DNA from: Jeotgalibacillus alimentarius
GTDB taxonomy: Bacteria; Bacillota; Bacilli; Bacillales; Jeotgalibacillaceae
Reading direction: 5' to 3'
Length of the DNA stretch: 64,000 bases
Assembly (NCBI RefSeq): GCF_000829445.1
Contig: NZ_JXRQ01000024.1
Location: 1-64,000, forward strand
Shown here: in pieces, positions 27,206 through 37,323 of the stretch
How positions within the stretch are numbered: position 1 is the stretch's first letter
Layout of the letters: every line of letters begins with the position of its first letter
Program-made: the position numbers and the translations under genes
Notes under the pieces: generated by a model
The model's database searches: none
Seen by the model: the letters and a program-made list of their open reading frames with translations, nothing else
What the model was told of the DNA's origin: nothing

Positions 27206-29614
27206 TTGTCGCTGCTTCACTTAGCCATCTTACTGCCCTTCATTGCGGCGGTAATCGTCCCTTTTTTATTTAAGGGATTCCGTTCTATTCATACGGGATG
27301 GTTCGTTTTGCTCGTTCCGCTGGCACTGTTTATTTACTTTATTCAGTACATGCCGGTAACAAGCAGCGGACAAACAGTTTCAAAAACTTTCGAGTGGATT
27401 CCATCACTGGGAATTAACTTTACCGCTTATGTGGATGGACTGGGTCTATTATTCGCCCTGCTGATTACAGGTATTGGATCACTTGTGGTTCTATACTCCA
27501 TTTACTATCTGGCAAAGGAAAAAGAAGCACTTCATAATTTCTACGTGTATTTACTCATGTTCATGGGTGCAATGCTTGGGGTTGTCTTATCTGACAACTT
27601 GATTGTGCTCTACATGTTCTGGGAATTTACATCTATATCATCATTCCTGTTAATCGGGTATTGGTATGATAAAGAACGTTCACGCTATGGTGCTCAGAAA
27701 TCTATGCTGATTACCGTTTTTGGTGGACTTTCAATGCTTGGTGGTATCGTACTGCTGTACATAATGGGCGGTACTTTCAGCATTCGTGAATTAATCGGCA
27801 TGTCAGGAGAGCTGATGGCAGATCCATTATTCCTTTTTGCGATGATTCTGATCTTACTTGGTGCATTCACTAAGTCAGCACAGTTTCCATTCCACGTCTG
27901 GCTGCCGGATGCAATGGAAGCTCCGACACCGGTTTCTGCATACCTTCACTCTGCAACAATGGTTAAAGCGGGTATTTATCTTGTAGCCCGCATGAGTCCT
28001 GTCTTTGCAGAATCTGGCGTCTGGCTATGGCTGGTTGCCGGATTTGGTATCTTCACTTTATTCTGGGGATCCTTTAATGCAGTAAAACAGACTGACCTGA
28101 AGGGAATACTTGCCTTTTCAACTGTCAGTCAGCTCGGTCTGATCATGTCCTTACTTGGGCTTGGAGCAGCTGCACTGCACTTTGATACGCTTGACGAAAA
28201 TATGTATATGACAGCAACCATTGCTGCTGTTTTCCATTTGATTAATCACGCTACCTTCAAAGGAAGTCTTTTCATGATGGCAGGTATTGTCGATCATGAA
28301 ACAGGTACACGTGATATCAGAAAACTCGGCGGATTAGTCAATCTGATGCCGATCACATTTACTATTGCGATTATTGGTTCATTCTCGATGGCAGGACTTC
28401 CACCATTTAACGGATTCCTGAGTAAGGAAATGTTCCTGACAGGTATGATTTCAGTCTTTGAACTTGATCTGTTCAATCTGAATACTTGGGGCATTCTGTT
28501 CCCTGTTCTTGCCTGGATCGCGAGTGTATTTACATTCATCTACAGTATTATGCTTGTATTTAAAACGTTCTTAGGAAAGCCTCAGTTTGATAAGCTTCCT
28601 AAAAAACCGCATGAAGCACCTATCGGGATGCTGATTTCACCACTGGTCCTTGTGACACTGGTTGTCGTTTTCGGTTTCTTCCCGAATCTGCTTTCTAACA
28701 CAATGATTAAGCCCGCTGTAGAGGCTATTCTTCCAAGTCTGCCGGCTGCAGGTCAGGAAGTATATGTGGATATTTACTTCTGGCACGGCTTTACACCTGA
28801 GTTATTTATGACACTTGGTATTATCCTGACAGGTACGCTGATGTATGCCACGCTTGCAAAATGGCAGGGTGTCTATAACCGGATTCCTGAGCGGTTTACG
28901 ATTAACGGCTTTTATGACCGTGGACTTGACGGGAGTGAATCAGGCAGCTTTAAACTGAATGAATTCTTCATGACCGGCTATATGAGGTCATACCTGATTT
29001 ACATTTTCGCCTTTTTTGTGGCTATTCTGTTATCCACACTTACCGTAAGTGATGCATTCGTGATCGATACATCAAACCTTGCAGAAATCAGAATCTATGA
29101 AGTTGTGCTTGCCATTGTCTTAATTGCAGGTGCCATTACGATTCTTTTCGCAAAATCACGTCTGACATCTATCGTGCTGCTTGGCGTTGTTGGTTACTCT
29201 GTTGCTTTGTTCTTTGTATTCTTCAGAGCACCGGACCTTGCATTGACACAGCTTGTCATTGAAACAGTTTCAGTTGCACTGTTCCTGTTATGTTTCTATC
29301 ATCTGCCTGAGATCAGCAGAAAAGAAGAACGTATGAAATTTAAAATGGGGAATGCCGTCATTTCCATTCTGGTTGGATTAACGGTGACACTCATTGGTAT
29401 TGCTTCATTCAGCAATAGTCAGTCATTTGAATCCATTTCCCAGTATCACATTGATAATGTGTATGAACTGGCTGCAGGCGGAAACATGGTTAATGTTATT
29501 CTCGTTGACTTCCGTGGCTTTGATACACTGTTTGAGATCTGCGTACTTGGAATTGCTGCACTTGGTATTTATGCAATGGTTAATTTCCGTGGCGTCAGGA
29601 GGGAGAAAAGATGA
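27206..29614 (+). CDS. mrpA: Mrp Na+/H+ antiporter subunit A
   Basis: An 802-residue, roughly 20-helix subunit related to the complex I antiporter-like subunit NuoL. It has a C-terminal MrpB-like domain. Key features are the proton-path glutamate in FWEFTSISSFLLIGYW (about residue 140) and the lysine-bearing HSATMVKAGIYLVAR (about 250). The TTG start follows TAGGAGGG. It is the first of seven overlapping genes whose products assemble into one membrane complex that expels Na+ for H+, supporting pH and salt tolerance. It overlaps mrpB as ATGA. Confidence 0.95.
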   Translation: MSLLHLAILLPFIAAVIVPFLFKGFRSIHTGWFVLLVPLALFIYFIQYMPVTSSGQTVSKTFEWIPSLGINFTAYVDGLGLLFALLITGIGSLVVLYSIYYLAKEKEALHNFYVYLLMFMGAMLGVVLSDNLIVLYMFWEFTSISSFLLIGYWYDKERSRYGAQKSMLITVFGGLSMLGGIVLLYIMGGTFSIRELIGMSGELMADPLFLFAMILILLGAFTKSAQFPFHVWLPDAMEAPTPVSAYLHSATMVKAGIYLVARMSPVFAESGVWLWLVAGFGIFTLFWGSFNAVKQTDLKGILAFSTVSQLGLIMSLLGLGAAALHFDTLDENMYMTATIAAVFHLINHATFKGSLFMMAGIVDHETGTRDIRKLGGLVNLMPITFTIAIIGSFSMAGLPPFNGFLSKEMFLTGMISVFELDLFNLNTWGILFPVLAWIASVFTFIYSIMLVFKTFLGKPQFDKLPKKPHEAPIGMLISPLVLVTLVVVFGFFPNLLSNTMIKPAVEAILPSLPAAGQEVYVDIYFWHGFTPELFMTLGIILTGTLMYATLAKWQGVYNRIPERFTINGFYDRGLDGSESGSFKLNEFFMTGYMRSYLIYIFAFFVAILLSTLTVSDAFVIDTSNLAEIRIYEVVLAIVLIAGAITILFAKSRLTSIVLLGVVGYSVALFFVFFRAPDLALTQLVIETVSVALFLLCFYHLPEISRKEERMKFKMGNAVISILVGLTVTLIGIASFSNSQSFESISQYHIDNVYELAAGGNMVNVILVDFRGFDTLFEICVLGIAALGIYAMVNFRGVRREKR

Positions 29615-30039
29615 AGAATAAACCGAATGATCTGATCCTCCAGACCGTTACAACAATGATATCTTTTATCATTATTTTATTCTCTATCCACCTTTTCTTC
29701 GCCGGCCACTATACACCCGGCGGAGGATTTATTGGAGGATTAATGACAGCTGCAGCGCTTGTTCTGCTGCTGCTTGCTTATGATATTAAAACGCTGAACA
29801 CAATTCTGCCGTTTAATTTCCGTATGATGACAGCTGCCGGTCTGTTAATTGCTGTATTAACCGGTGCTGGTGCATTGTTATTTAATCAGCCGTTTCTCAC
29901 ACACGCATACGACTATTTCGAGCTGCCGCTGTTAGGCGAGACTTCACTACACACAGCTGTATTGTTTGATATCGGTGTGTATCTGGTCGTAATCGGTGTA
30001 ACAATGACCATTATTCAGACGATAGGGGAGAGTGAATAA
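29611..30039 (+). CDS. mrpB: Mrp antiporter subunit B
   Basis: 142 residues with four membrane helices. The family phrase [20 protein letters not shown] lies at about residues 31-50. It forms part of the MrpA-MrpB half of the complex. The gene overlaps mrpA (ATGA) and shares one base with mrpC, so translation is coupled on both sides. Confidence 0.93.
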   Translation: MKNKPNDLILQTVTTMISFIIILFSIHLFFAGHYTPGGGFIGGLMTAAALVLLLLAYDIKTLNTILPFNFRMMTAAGLLIAVLTGAGALLFNQPFLTHAYDYFELPLLGETSLHTAVLFDIGVYLVVIGVTMTIIQTIGESE

Positions 30040-30380
30040 TGGAAATCTTAATGTCTATCGTTGTAGGAATTTTATTTATGTCTGCCGTGTATCTGATCTT
30101 GTCAAAAAGCCTGCTGCGCGTCATTATCGGCACTGCCCTTCTCAGTCACGGTGCCCACCTTCTGCTTTTAACAATGAGTGGATTGAAAACGGGTGCTGCG
30201 CCGGTTTTAACTGACGGTGTAGAATCATACACTGACCCGCTGCCACAGGCACTTGTTCTGACAGCAATCGTTATCAGCTTCGGGGTTACGGCATTTTTCC
30301 TGGTACTTGCCTACCGGGCTTATCAGGAACTTGGAACAGATAATATGGAAGAAATGAAAGGGAATGAATCAAATGATTAA
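30039..30380 (+). CDS. mrpC: Mrp antiporter subunit C
   Basis: 113 residues with three helices, homologous to NuoK of complex I. The helix-2 phrase [16 protein letters not shown] and helix 3 with [18 protein letters not shown] carry the family pattern. It is packed between MrpA and MrpD in known structures. It overlaps mrpD by 8 bp. Confidence 0.93.
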   Translation: MEILMSIVVGILFMSAVYLILSKSLLRVIIGTALLSHGAHLLLLTMSGLKTGAAPVLTDGVESYTDPLPQALVLTAIVISFGVTAFFLVLAYRAYQELGTDNMEEMKGNESND

Positions 30381-31854
30381 CTTACCGTTACTGCCCATTC
30401 TCATTCCGCTTTTATCTGCTGTACTATTAATGTTCTTCCCGAAGCGAATTAAAGCTCAGCGCATCATTGCAATGGCCGGAATTACCGGAACCATTATTGC
30501 TGCGATTGTGCTTACAGCAGAAGTAAAGGCAAATGGGATTCAGACTCTAAATTTAGGAAGCTGGCCTGCACCATACGGAATTCCGCTGGTGTCAGATATG
30601 CTTTCAGTTCTACTGGTGTTAACATCTAGTATCCTGACGTTTTTTGTTGTGTGGTATGCGATGATTTATATGGATGAATCTTATGAGAGATTCTTCTTCT
30701 ATATTGGCGTCATGTTCCTGTTAACAGGAATCAACGGCGCATTTACGACAGGTGATATTTTTAACCTGTTTGTATTCTTTGAAGTATTCCTGATTGCTTC
30801 CTACCTGCTGATTGTGTTGGGCGGTAAAAAAGGACAGCTCAGAGAATCAATTAAATACCTGCTGATCAACGTCATTTCTTCAGCATTGTTTGTAACAGCA
30901 GTTGCTTATCTGTATTCAGTTGTAGGTACGCTGAATATGGCAGATGTTTCACAGCGTATTGATGAGCTTGGAAGCCCGGGTATCATTACAGTGATTGCGA
31001 TTTTCTTCTTAATCGTCTTCGGGTTAAAAGGAGCAATCTTTCCGCTGTACTTCTGGCTGCCTGGTTCTTACAGTGCACCACCGATTCCAATTCTTGCACT
31101 GTTCGGTGCGTTATTGACTAAAGTCGGCGTATATTCAATTATGAGAACCTATACGCTATTCTTTTATCATGATCAGGGATATACCCATGAGATCCTGGCC
31201 GTCCTGGCATTATTAAGTATTATTGTCGGGGTAATCGGAGCGATTGCATACAGAAATGTGAAAACGATTATTATCTATAACATCGTCATTGCAGTCGGCG
31301 TCATTCTATACGGCGTTGCAGCAATGACACCGGCAGCACTTGAAGGTGCCGTGTTCTATCTGCTGCATGATATGGTTATTAAAGCAGCTCTGTTCCTGCT
31401 TGTCGGTATTATGATCGCTATTGCCGGAGCAAGCCATCTGAATAAGATGGGCGGTATGATCAGGGATTATCCGCGTATCGGCTGGACTTACTTTGTCGCA
31501 GCACTTGCACTGGCTGGTATTCCGCCGCTGAGCGGATTCGTTGGAAAGCTGCTGATTGTACAGGGTGGCTTTGAGACTGGAGATATGGTCGGTCCATTAC
31601 TAGTCCTCTTATCAAGTCTGATGGTCCTGTACTCAGCAATGAAGATCTTTATGAATGGCTTCTGGGGAACGCCAAAAGAGTATCACGGAGCAAAAGCTCA
31701 CCTTGCAAACCGCCTGTGGGTGCCTGCTGCAGCATTAGTCCTGATTGCCATCGCATATGGCGTGGGCTCTGAAGCAGTATATCCTTTTATCCAGATGGCG
31801 GTAGAACCACTCATCGATCCTGCAGTCTATATTGAAGCAGTGTTAAAGGAGTAA
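30373..31854 (+). CDS. mrpD: Mrp antiporter subunit D
   Basis: 493 residues with about fourteen helices, a NuoN/NuoM-like antiporter subunit. Visible are the glutamate in [16 protein letters not shown] (about residue 137) and the lysine region [17 protein letters not shown] (about 250), followed by [15 protein letters not shown] use the ATG at 30373 because AAGGGAATG lies before it; an ATG three codons upstream is too close to that site. Confidence 0.94.
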   Translation: MINLPLLPILIPLLSAVLLMFFPKRIKAQRIIAMAGITGTIIAAIVLTAEVKANGIQTLNLGSWPAPYGIPLVSDMLSVLLVLTSSILTFFVVWYAMIYMDESYERFFFYIGVMFLLTGINGAFTTGDIFNLFVFFEVFLIASYLLIVLGGKKGQLRESIKYLLINVISSALFVTAVAYLYSVVGTLNMADVSQRIDELGSPGIITVIAIFFLIVFGLKGAIFPLYFWLPGSYSAPPIPILALFGALLTKVGVYSIMRTYTLFFYHDQGYTHEILAVLALLSIIVGVIGAIAYRNVKTIIIYNIVIAVGVILYGVAAMTPAALEGAVFYLLHDMVIKAALFLLVGIMIAIAGASHLNKMGGMIRDYPRIGWTYFVAALALAGIPPLSGFVGKLLIVQGGFETGDMVGPLLVLLSSLMVLYSAMKIFMNGFWGTPKEYHGAKAHLANRLWVPAAALVLIAIAYGVGSEAVYPFIQMAVEPLIDPAVYIEAVLKE

Positions 31855-31860
31855 TGTGAT

Positions 31861-32337
31861 ATGCCATTTCAAATTCTATTAAATTTCTTTTTAGCGTTCC
31901 TCTGGATGTTTTTAAGCAGTTCATTCAGTGTATCGAGCTTTATTATCGGGTACTTTCTTGGCATTGTTGTGATCTTTGCCATGAGACGCTTCTTCCAGTC
32001 GAGACTCTATCTATTCAGAATATGGGCGATCATCAAGTTAACGCTTCTCTTTACGTATGAGCTGATCAAGGCGAATATTGAAGTGCTTGTGATTGTCCTC
32101 AGACCCAAGATGAATCTGGAGCCCGGAATATTTAAATATGAAACAAAGCTTGAGCACGGGTGGGAAGTGACCCTTCTTTCCCTGCTCATTACACTTACGC
32201 CAGGGACGCTGGTCGTAGATGTAAGTGATGATAACGGAACACTTTATATTCATGCACTGAACGCCTCTGATATTAAAGGAAATGTAACATCGATTCGGGA
32301 AGGCTTTGAAAAAGCCATTATGGAGGTGAGCCGATAA
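31861..32337 (+). CDS. mrpE: Mrp antiporter subunit E
   Basis: 158 residues: two N-terminal hydrophobic helices, an amphipathic segment, and a soluble C-terminal domain with LITLTPGTLVVDVSDDNGTLYIH, the conserved MrpE core. No complex I counterpart exists for this subunit. It starts six bases after mrpD and shares one base with mrpF. Confidence 0.92.
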   Translation: MPFQILLNFFLAFLWMFLSSSFSVSSFIIGYFLGIVVIFAMRRFFQSRLYLFRIWAIIKLTLLFTYELIKANIEVLVIVLRPKMNLEPGIFKYETKLEHGWEVTLLSLLITLTPGTLVVDVSDDNGTLYIHALNASDIKGNVTSIREGFEKAIMEVSR

Positions 32338-32621
32338 TGCTGAATATGAGTGTCTATATTGCACTTGTCGCGTTTGCCCTTGCCATGATCGGGATTGTAT
32401 ACCGTGCGATTAAAGGCCCGTCTACTGCGGACCGGGTAGTGGCGCTTGATTCACTGGGTATCAGCCTGATTGCCGTGACTGCACTGTTTTCAATCCTGCT
32501 ACGCAGCAGCGTGTTTCTTGAAGTCATCCTGCTGCTTGGTATTCTTGCCTTTATCGGAACAGTGGCCTTCTCAAAATATATCGAGAAAGGAGCGATTGTA
32601 GACCGTGATCGACACAAGTGA
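32337..32621 (+). CDS. mrpF: Mrp antiporter subunit F
   Basis: 94 residues with three helices. The conserved IKGPSTADRVVALDSLG sits between helices 1 and 2, with the acidic residue thought to be on the ion path. A second ATG three codons downstream is an alternative start. It overlaps mrpG by 17 bp. Confidence 0.92.
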   Translation: MLNMSVYIALVAFALAMIGIVYRAIKGPSTADRVVALDSLGISLIAVTALFSILLRSSVFLEVILLLGILAFIGTVAFSKYIEKGAIVDRDRHK

Positions 32622-32982
32622 GTACATTATTGCTGCATTTATTTTAATCGGTGCCTTCTTTGGCGTCGTAACAGCGATCGGACTGATCCGGTTACCTGAT
32701 CTCTACACACGTACACACGCTGCTTCAAAGAGCGCAACACTCGGCGTTATGTCTGTACTGATCGGCGCGCTCCTCTTCTTTTTAACAGAGGAAGGTCTCT
32801 TCAATTCACGGATCGTGCTCGGAATCTTTTTCGTATTAATTACTGCTCCTGTCGGCGGACACCTGATTGCGCGTGCAGCCTATAATTCAGGCGTGAAGCT
32901 TGCACCGGAAACCGTTCAGGACGATCTTGCCAAAAAAGAACAGTATGAAGCTAAGAAAAAGAAAAACTCATCCAGGGATTAA
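32605..32982 (+). CDS. mrpG: Mrp antiporter subunit G
   Basis: 125 residues with three helices and a charged tail. The signature GLIRLPDLYTRTHAASKSATLGV is seen in two adjoining pieces, GLIRLPDLYTRTHAAS and KSATLGVM. The GTG start overlaps mrpF. The operon ends here: a hairpin begins inside the last codons. Confidence 0.92.
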   Translation: MIDTSEYIIAAFILIGAFFGVVTAIGLIRLPDLYTRTHAASKSATLGVMSVLIGALLFFLTEEGLFNSRIVLGIFFVLITAPVGGHLIARAAYNSGVKLAPETVQDDLAKKEQYEAKKKKNSSRD

Positions 32983-33000
32983 TTCCCGGATGAGTTTTTT
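32962..33000. terminator. Terminator of the mrp operon and the convergent DUF2188 gene
   Basis: CTCATCC-a-GGGA / TCCC-GGATGAG hairpin followed by TTTTTT, overlapping the 3' ends of both convergent genes. Confidence 0.85.
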
Positions 33001-33362
33001 GATTCATATAATGTCTGATCGAACGAACCATCTTCTTTGTAAACCTCAAGCTGACCGCCATGATCAGTCACATAAGACTTTGCCTTTTCTTCAAGATCGT
33101 TTTTTGTATCCTCTACATAAATCGCTTTATCAGATCCCTTTTTAATGAGCTGCCATCCATCATCATGCTTTTTTATCTGATACGTATCCTGATCATCCTT
33201 TTGGACGGCCTGCTTTGCTTTATCTGTTGCAATCGCAATGACGCGGCTTTCATCATAATCCTGTTCTCTTAACAATGCATTTCCAATCTCAATTGCTTTA
33301 TTTCTGACATCCGGGTCGAGATTGTTCCAGGAGTCCGGATAATCGTTTTTATTCCAAGGCAT
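32979..33362 (-). CDS. DUF2188 protein of the YdaT type
   Basis: 127 residues. The N-terminal ~55 residues match the ChaB/YdaT-like start (MPWNKNDYPDSWNNLD). The C-terminal half is a DUF2188 motif of alternating basic and aromatic residues (KKHDDGWQLIKKGSDKAI... HGGQLEVYKEDGSF). B. subtilis YdaT is a general stress protein of unknown role. The second ATG (33362) is preferred since AAGGAGG lies 7 bases before it and only 1 base before the first ATG. It is convergent with mrpG. Confidence 0.8.
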   Translation of the reverse strand: MPWNKNDYPDSWNNLDPDVRNKAIEIGNALLREQDYDESRVIAIATDKAKQAVQKDDQDTYQIKKHDDGWQLIKKGSDKAIYVEDTKNDLEEKAKSYVTDHGGQLEVYKEDGSFDQTLYESKNSSGN

Positions 33363-33387
33363 GTTCATTCCTCCTTAAGTAAAAGTG

Positions 33388-33491
33388 TAAGGCGCTTGAT
33401 CAGCTCTGACAGGCATAAGACGCAGAATGAAAAAGGGCGACCTTTCCCCTTTATCGTTCAATGGCTTATGACTCGAGCAGCTAGCGCCTTA
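33388..33491. repeat. Second type of palindromic intergenic element
   Basis: A 104-bp imperfect palindrome. The left arm TAAGGCGCTtGATCAGC...CATAAG pairs with the right arm CTTATG...AGCTAGCGCCTTA, with a ~25-base central loop. Similar elements with GGCATAAG and GCGCCTTA arms occur in other Bacillaceae. It lies between the DUF2188 gene and yuxO and has no coding potential. Confidence 0.7.
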
Positions 33492-33543
33492 AGCTAGATA
33501 AAGTGTTTGTTCATTCTTTTCCACGTAAGGAAGGAATTAAACA

Positions 33544-33933
33544 CTATTTCCGTTTCGGCACGACTGCTACAGTACACCGTGAAATGCAGATTAATTCGTT
33601 CTCTTCATCAACAATTTTAATTTCCCACACCATCGTTGTTTTTCCTTTATGTATGATCTCAGCAATACCTGTCACTATTCCTTCTTTTTTCGCTTTAATA
33701 TGATTCGCATTTATCTCAAGGCCAAAGCAGCTGTATTCATTCAAATCCACCATCGCTGCTGATCCTACGCTTGCTACCGTTTCAGCGAGTGCGACTGATG
33801 CCCCTCCATGTAAAAAGCCAAACGGCTGATGCGTACGCCCATCAACCGGCATCTCACCGATAGCTTTCCCCTTTTCCACGCTGATCATGTTAATCCCGAG
33901 TGAATCCATTAATGTTTCTCTATTCCATTCCAT
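33544..33933 (-). CDS. yuxO: PaaI-type hotdog thioesterase YuxO
   Basis: 129 residues forming a single hotdog domain. The active-site helix is seen as FGFLHGGASVALAETVAS (about residues 38-55), and the phrase LEINANHIKAKKEGIVTG follows. The family hydrolyses acyl-CoA thioesters; relatives act on 1,4-dihydroxy-2-naphthoyl-CoA in menaquinone synthesis, which fits but is not shown. GGGGGAGAG precedes the ATG. In B. subtilis it also follows mrpG. Confidence 0.88.
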   Translation of the reverse strand: MEWNRETLMDSLGINMISVEKGKAIGEMPVDGRTHQPFGFLHGGASVALAETVASVGSAAMVDLNEYSCFGLEINANHIKAKKEGIVTGIAEIIHKGKTTMVWEIKIVDEENELICISRCTVAVVPKRK

Positions 33934-34017
33934 TTTCTCTCCCCCTTTTTTCTATCTTCTCTCAGTAGGGGTGGGTTGGCAAGGGTTTGGTATTCAGGTG
34001 GTGTGAGGTGCTGGGCG

Positions 34018-34140
34018 TGTTCGGCGGAAAAACCGTGATGTTCGATGGGAAATGTGGTGTGTTCGGCGGGAAATATGGCTTGTTCGACATTTAAGAGGTG
34101 CTGTTCAACACTTATACGCTGATGTTCGCCACTTAGTAAC
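34018..34140. repeat. 21-bp repeat array D
   Basis: TTCG (or TTCA) words preceded by TG occur at 34020, 34041, 34062, 34083, 34104 and 34125: six units in an exact 21-bp period. The fuller units read TGTTCGGCGGGAAA. The array lies just past the terminator of the leftward yuiF gene. Confidence 0.85.
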
Positions 34141-34169
34141 TTTGGACCTATCTATCCACCATATCATAT

Positions 34170-34198
34170 AAAAAAAGCTCTGACACAAAGTCAGAGCC
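34170..34198 (-). terminator. Terminator of yuiF
   Basis: GCTCTGAC-N5-GTCAGAGC stem followed on the minus strand by TTTTTTT. Confidence 0.9.
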
Positions 34199-34208
34199 CC
34201 ATACAACC

Positions 34209-35528
34209 TTATAAAACCAGCGCCGCGATCCAGCCAAACAGCACAAGTGGAATATTGTAGTGTACGAATGTCGGCACACATGTATCCCAAATGTGATTAT
34301 GCTGGCCGTCTGCATTCAGCCCGGCTGTCGGTCCAAGCGTACTGTCAGACGCCGGTGATCCTGCGTCACCAAGTGCGCCGGCCGTACCGATCAATGCGAC
34401 TGTTGCAAGCGGACTGAAGCCGAGTTCAAGTGATAGCGGAACGAAAAGGACCGCTATAATCGGGATCGTCGCGAATGAAGAGCCGATTCCCATTGTCACA
34501 ACCAGACCAACAATCAGCATTAATAAAGCACCGACTGCTTTATTATCGCCAATTAAGTCTGCTGCGCTATTAACAAGACTTTCAACAGCACCGGTTTCTG
34601 TCATTACGGCAGCAAATCCATTTGCTGAGATCATGACGAAGCCGATAAATGCCATCATTTTCATTCCGTCAGTCATCAGCTGGTCCTGGTCTCTCAGCTT
34701 CACTGTACCTGTTACAAACAATACGGCAAGACCAATTACTGCACTGAAGACCATTGACTGGAAGACTGACTGCACAACGAGTGCTGCGATAATCGCAATG
34801 ATTGTAACGATCAGATCTTTTGTCGTGATTGTTTTAGCGTCTCCATCCTGAAGTGACACTTTACGGTTTTCATATTCACGCGGCTTACGATAGCTGATGA
34901 AGATTGCTACGAGCAGCCCCAGTACCATCCCTGCAGTCGGGATCAGCATGGCTGTCGGGATGACGTTCATATCGATCGTTAATCCACTTAGTTCCATATT
35001 GGTTGCAATCGTATCATGGAAGATCTGGCCGAATCCGTACGGTAGAAGAATATAAGGTGCCGTCAAACCGAATGTAATAATTGTCGCAATGAGTCTGCGG
35101 TCAATACCAAGTTCATTCATCACAAGCAGTAGCGGTGGAATAAGCAGCGGAATAAATGCAATATGCACCGGCACAATATTTTGAGACATAATAGAAATAG
35201 ATAAAATGGCAAGAATGATCAATACCTTAGGCAGCGCTGTTGCTCTCGGCTCCCCTTCCCGGCTTACAGCTGCAACGATTTTATCAACCATCAGCTTTGG
35301 CAGCCCTGTATAGGAAATCGCAACGGCAAATCCACCTAACAGTGCATAACTGAGCGCAATATTCGCACCTCCGCCAACACCTTCAGAAAACACAGCGACT
35401 GTATCTTCAACAGACAAACCACCGATCAGGCCGCCGACTGCAGCACCAATAATCAGTGCAGCGACAACATTGACTCTGATCAGACTTAAGATCAGCATAA
35501 TGATTACAGCAATGACAACAGCATTCAT
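34209..35528 (-). CDS. yuiF: Na+/H+ antiporter-family permease YuiF
   Basis: 439 residues with about twelve membrane helices. It begins like NhaC/YuiF family members (VVIAVIIMLILSLIRVNVV) and ends with the conserved loop GDAGSPASDSTLGPTAGLN at about 395-413. Annotated relatives are antiporters or amino acid permeases; the solute here is not determinable. It is monocistronic with its own terminator. Its position before pepA matches B. subtilis yuiF-yuiE. Confidence 0.85.
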   Translation of the reverse strand: MNAVVIAVIIMLILSLIRVNVVAALIIGAAVGGLIGGLSVEDTVAVFSEGVGGGANIALSYALLGGFAVAISYTGLPKLMVDKIVAAVSREGEPRATALPKVLIILAILSISIMSQNIVPVHIAFIPLLIPPLLLVMNELGIDRRLIATIITFGLTAPYILLPYGFGQIFHDTIATNMELSGLTIDMNVIPTAMLIPTAGMVLGLLVAIFISYRKPREYENRKVSLQDGDAKTITTKDLIVTIIAIIAALVVQSVFQSMVFSAVIGLAVLFVTGTVKLRDQDQLMTDGMKMMAFIGFVMISANGFAAVMTETGAVESLVNSAADLIGDNKAVGALLMLIVGLVVTMGIGSSFATIPIIAVLFVPLSLELGFSPLATVALIGTAGALGDAGSPASDSTLGPTAGLNADGQHNHIWDTCVPTFVHYNIPLVLFGWIAALVL

Positions 35529-35633
35529 ATATTGTAACTCCTTTTCAGATAATTCTTTACTCTGCTAAACAGGTAACGTATTAAAATACCTTTCATACAT
35601 TAACAGAATAAAAGTAGTGTTGTCAATTAGTGA

Positions 35634-35675
35634 ATACGAAAAAGAGGAATGCCCGAAGACACTCCTCTTTTTCGT
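35634..35675 (-). terminator. Terminator of pepA
   Basis: ATACGAAAAAGAGGA paired with TCCTCTTTTTCGTAT around a loop of about 14 bases, followed by T-rich sequence. Confidence 0.8.
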
Positions 35676-35680
35676 ATTTT

Positions 35681-37195
35681 TTATTTCTCTGTTCTCTCAA
35701 GTACAAACTGCTCTGATAGTAACGCAAGTGTTCTTGCCATAGCGCCTGTTCCGCCTGCAGGTCCGAGCAGGTGAGCAGATTTTGTTGTCGCAGTTCCTGC
35801 TATATCAAGGTGTACCCATGGTGTACCGCCGGTGAATTCGCCGATGAATGCACCAGCAAATAGTGCATGACCGTCGCGGCCGGGTGAGTTATTCAGATCT
35901 GCAACAGGACTGTTCCGTACCCGTTTGCGATCACCTTCTGTATAAGGAAGCTGCCAGATGAATTCTCCCGCTTCAACTGATGCTTCAAGCACTTTTTCAA
36001 AAAGTGCCTCATTATTGGTAAGTGCCCCTGTTTTATCAAGACCGAGTGCTACGATAACACCGCCAGTCAGTGTTGCAACATCAACAAGATAATCCGCTCC
36101 GTGCTGTTTTGCATACGTCACTGCATCAGCAAGCACAAGTCTGCCTTCAGCATCAGTATTGAGCACCTCAATCGTTTTCCCGCTCATTGAAGTAATGACG
36201 TCATCCGGTTTGAATGCTTTATGACTGATCATATTATCCGTTGCCGCAATGACAGCCATTACATTTTGCTCCGGCTTGAGTCTGCCGATGATCTCCATTG
36301 CGCCGAGTACTGCTGCTGCACCGCCCATATCCGCCTTCATGCCGACAATGCCGTCTTTCGGCTTAATAGAGTAGCCGCCAGTATCAAATGTGATGCCTTT
36401 ACCGACAAGGGCAAGTACGTCTTCCCACTTGTCAGTTGCCTGATGCTTCATGACAATCATGCGCGGCGGAATCTCAGAGCCCTGATTGACTGCGAGCAGC
36501 GCGCCCATACCCATTTCTTCAATTTCTTCTTTGCCGAGAACCTCAATTTCAAAATCATGGCGCTTAGCCATTTCGATTGCGTACTCAGCCATTTTCACTG
36601 AGGTTAAAAGGTTTGACGGCATATTAACGAGCGTTCTTGCCTCATTCGTTCCTTCTGCAAGGGCAAGCCCCACTTCAAGTGCTGCCTCGATCTCCTGCGC
36701 ATCACCCTGCGTATAGATTTTCACTTCATCAAGCGGTACGTCAGGTACATTAGACTTCTTTTTATATCCTTCAAATTCATACATAGCCAGTGTGATTCCT
36801 TCAATAAACGCCTGAGCAACATCTGTTGCGTCAAAGTCTTTTCCTTTAAAAGAATCAAGTGCAATGGCAAGTGTAGAAACCTTTTTCTTTTTCAGAGTCT
36901 TGCCTAGCGCACCAAAGCTTTCTCTCAAATCTTCAAATGTCAGATCCGCTTCCTTGCCGAGTCCTGTGAAAAGAACTCTCTTTGCAGCTAAAGCTCCCAT
37001 AGTAGGTAATACTGTGACCTGCTTAAGCTTTGTTTCAACATCGCCTTCTTTGATCAGATCAGTCAGTCCGCCTTTCATCTGATCATCCATTTCTTTTGAG
37101 AAACCGGATACGACAGGCTGATGCCAGACCCCTGCCGCTAAATAATCGTGCTGTTCGTTAAGCACGCTATCATTCGTATGTATTGTCCATTTCAT
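35681..37195 (-). CDS. pepA: Leucyl aminopeptidase, M17 family
   Basis: A 504-residue cytosolic metallo-aminopeptidase releasing N-terminal residues from peptides. The N-terminal macro-like domain spans about 1-165. The catalytic domain holds the metal-binding [26 protein letters not shown] and the signature [13 protein letters not shown], all intact. It is the counterpart of B. subtilis YuiE. The ATG at 37195 follows GGAGGTG. It is divergent from yuiD. Confidence 0.94.
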   Translation of the reverse strand: MKWTIHTNDSVLNEQHDYLAAGVWHQPVVSGFSKEMDDQMKGGLTDLIKEGDVETKLKQVTVLPTMGALAAKRVLFTGLGKEADLTFEDLRESFGALGKTLKKKKVSTLAIALDSFKGKDFDATDVAQAFIEGITLAMYEFEGYKKKSNVPDVPLDEVKIYTQGDAQEIEAALEVGLALAEGTNEARTLVNMPSNLLTSVKMAEYAIEMAKRHDFEIEVLGKEEIEEMGMGALLAVNQGSEIPPRMIVMKHQATDKWEDVLALVGKGITFDTGGYSIKPKDGIVGMKADMGGAAAVLGAMEIIGRLKPEQNVMAVIAATDNMISHKAFKPDDVITSMSGKTIEVLNTDAEGRLVLADAVTYAKQHGADYLVDVATLTGGVIVALGLDKTGALTNNEALFEKVLEASVEAGEFIWQLPYTEGDRKRVRNSPVADLNNSPGRDGHALFAGAFIGEFTGGTPWVHLDIAGTATTKSAHLLGPAGGTGAMARTLALLSEQFVLERTEK

Positions 37196-37323
37196 TAAAA
37201 ACACCTCCATTTTTAATTATACTGTAATTTCTGTGATAATTCGATCACCGAACATTATTGAAGGCTTGAAATATGGTATACTTGCCTCAAACTTCCGCCT
37301 TCTGAAAGGATGAATATACGTCT

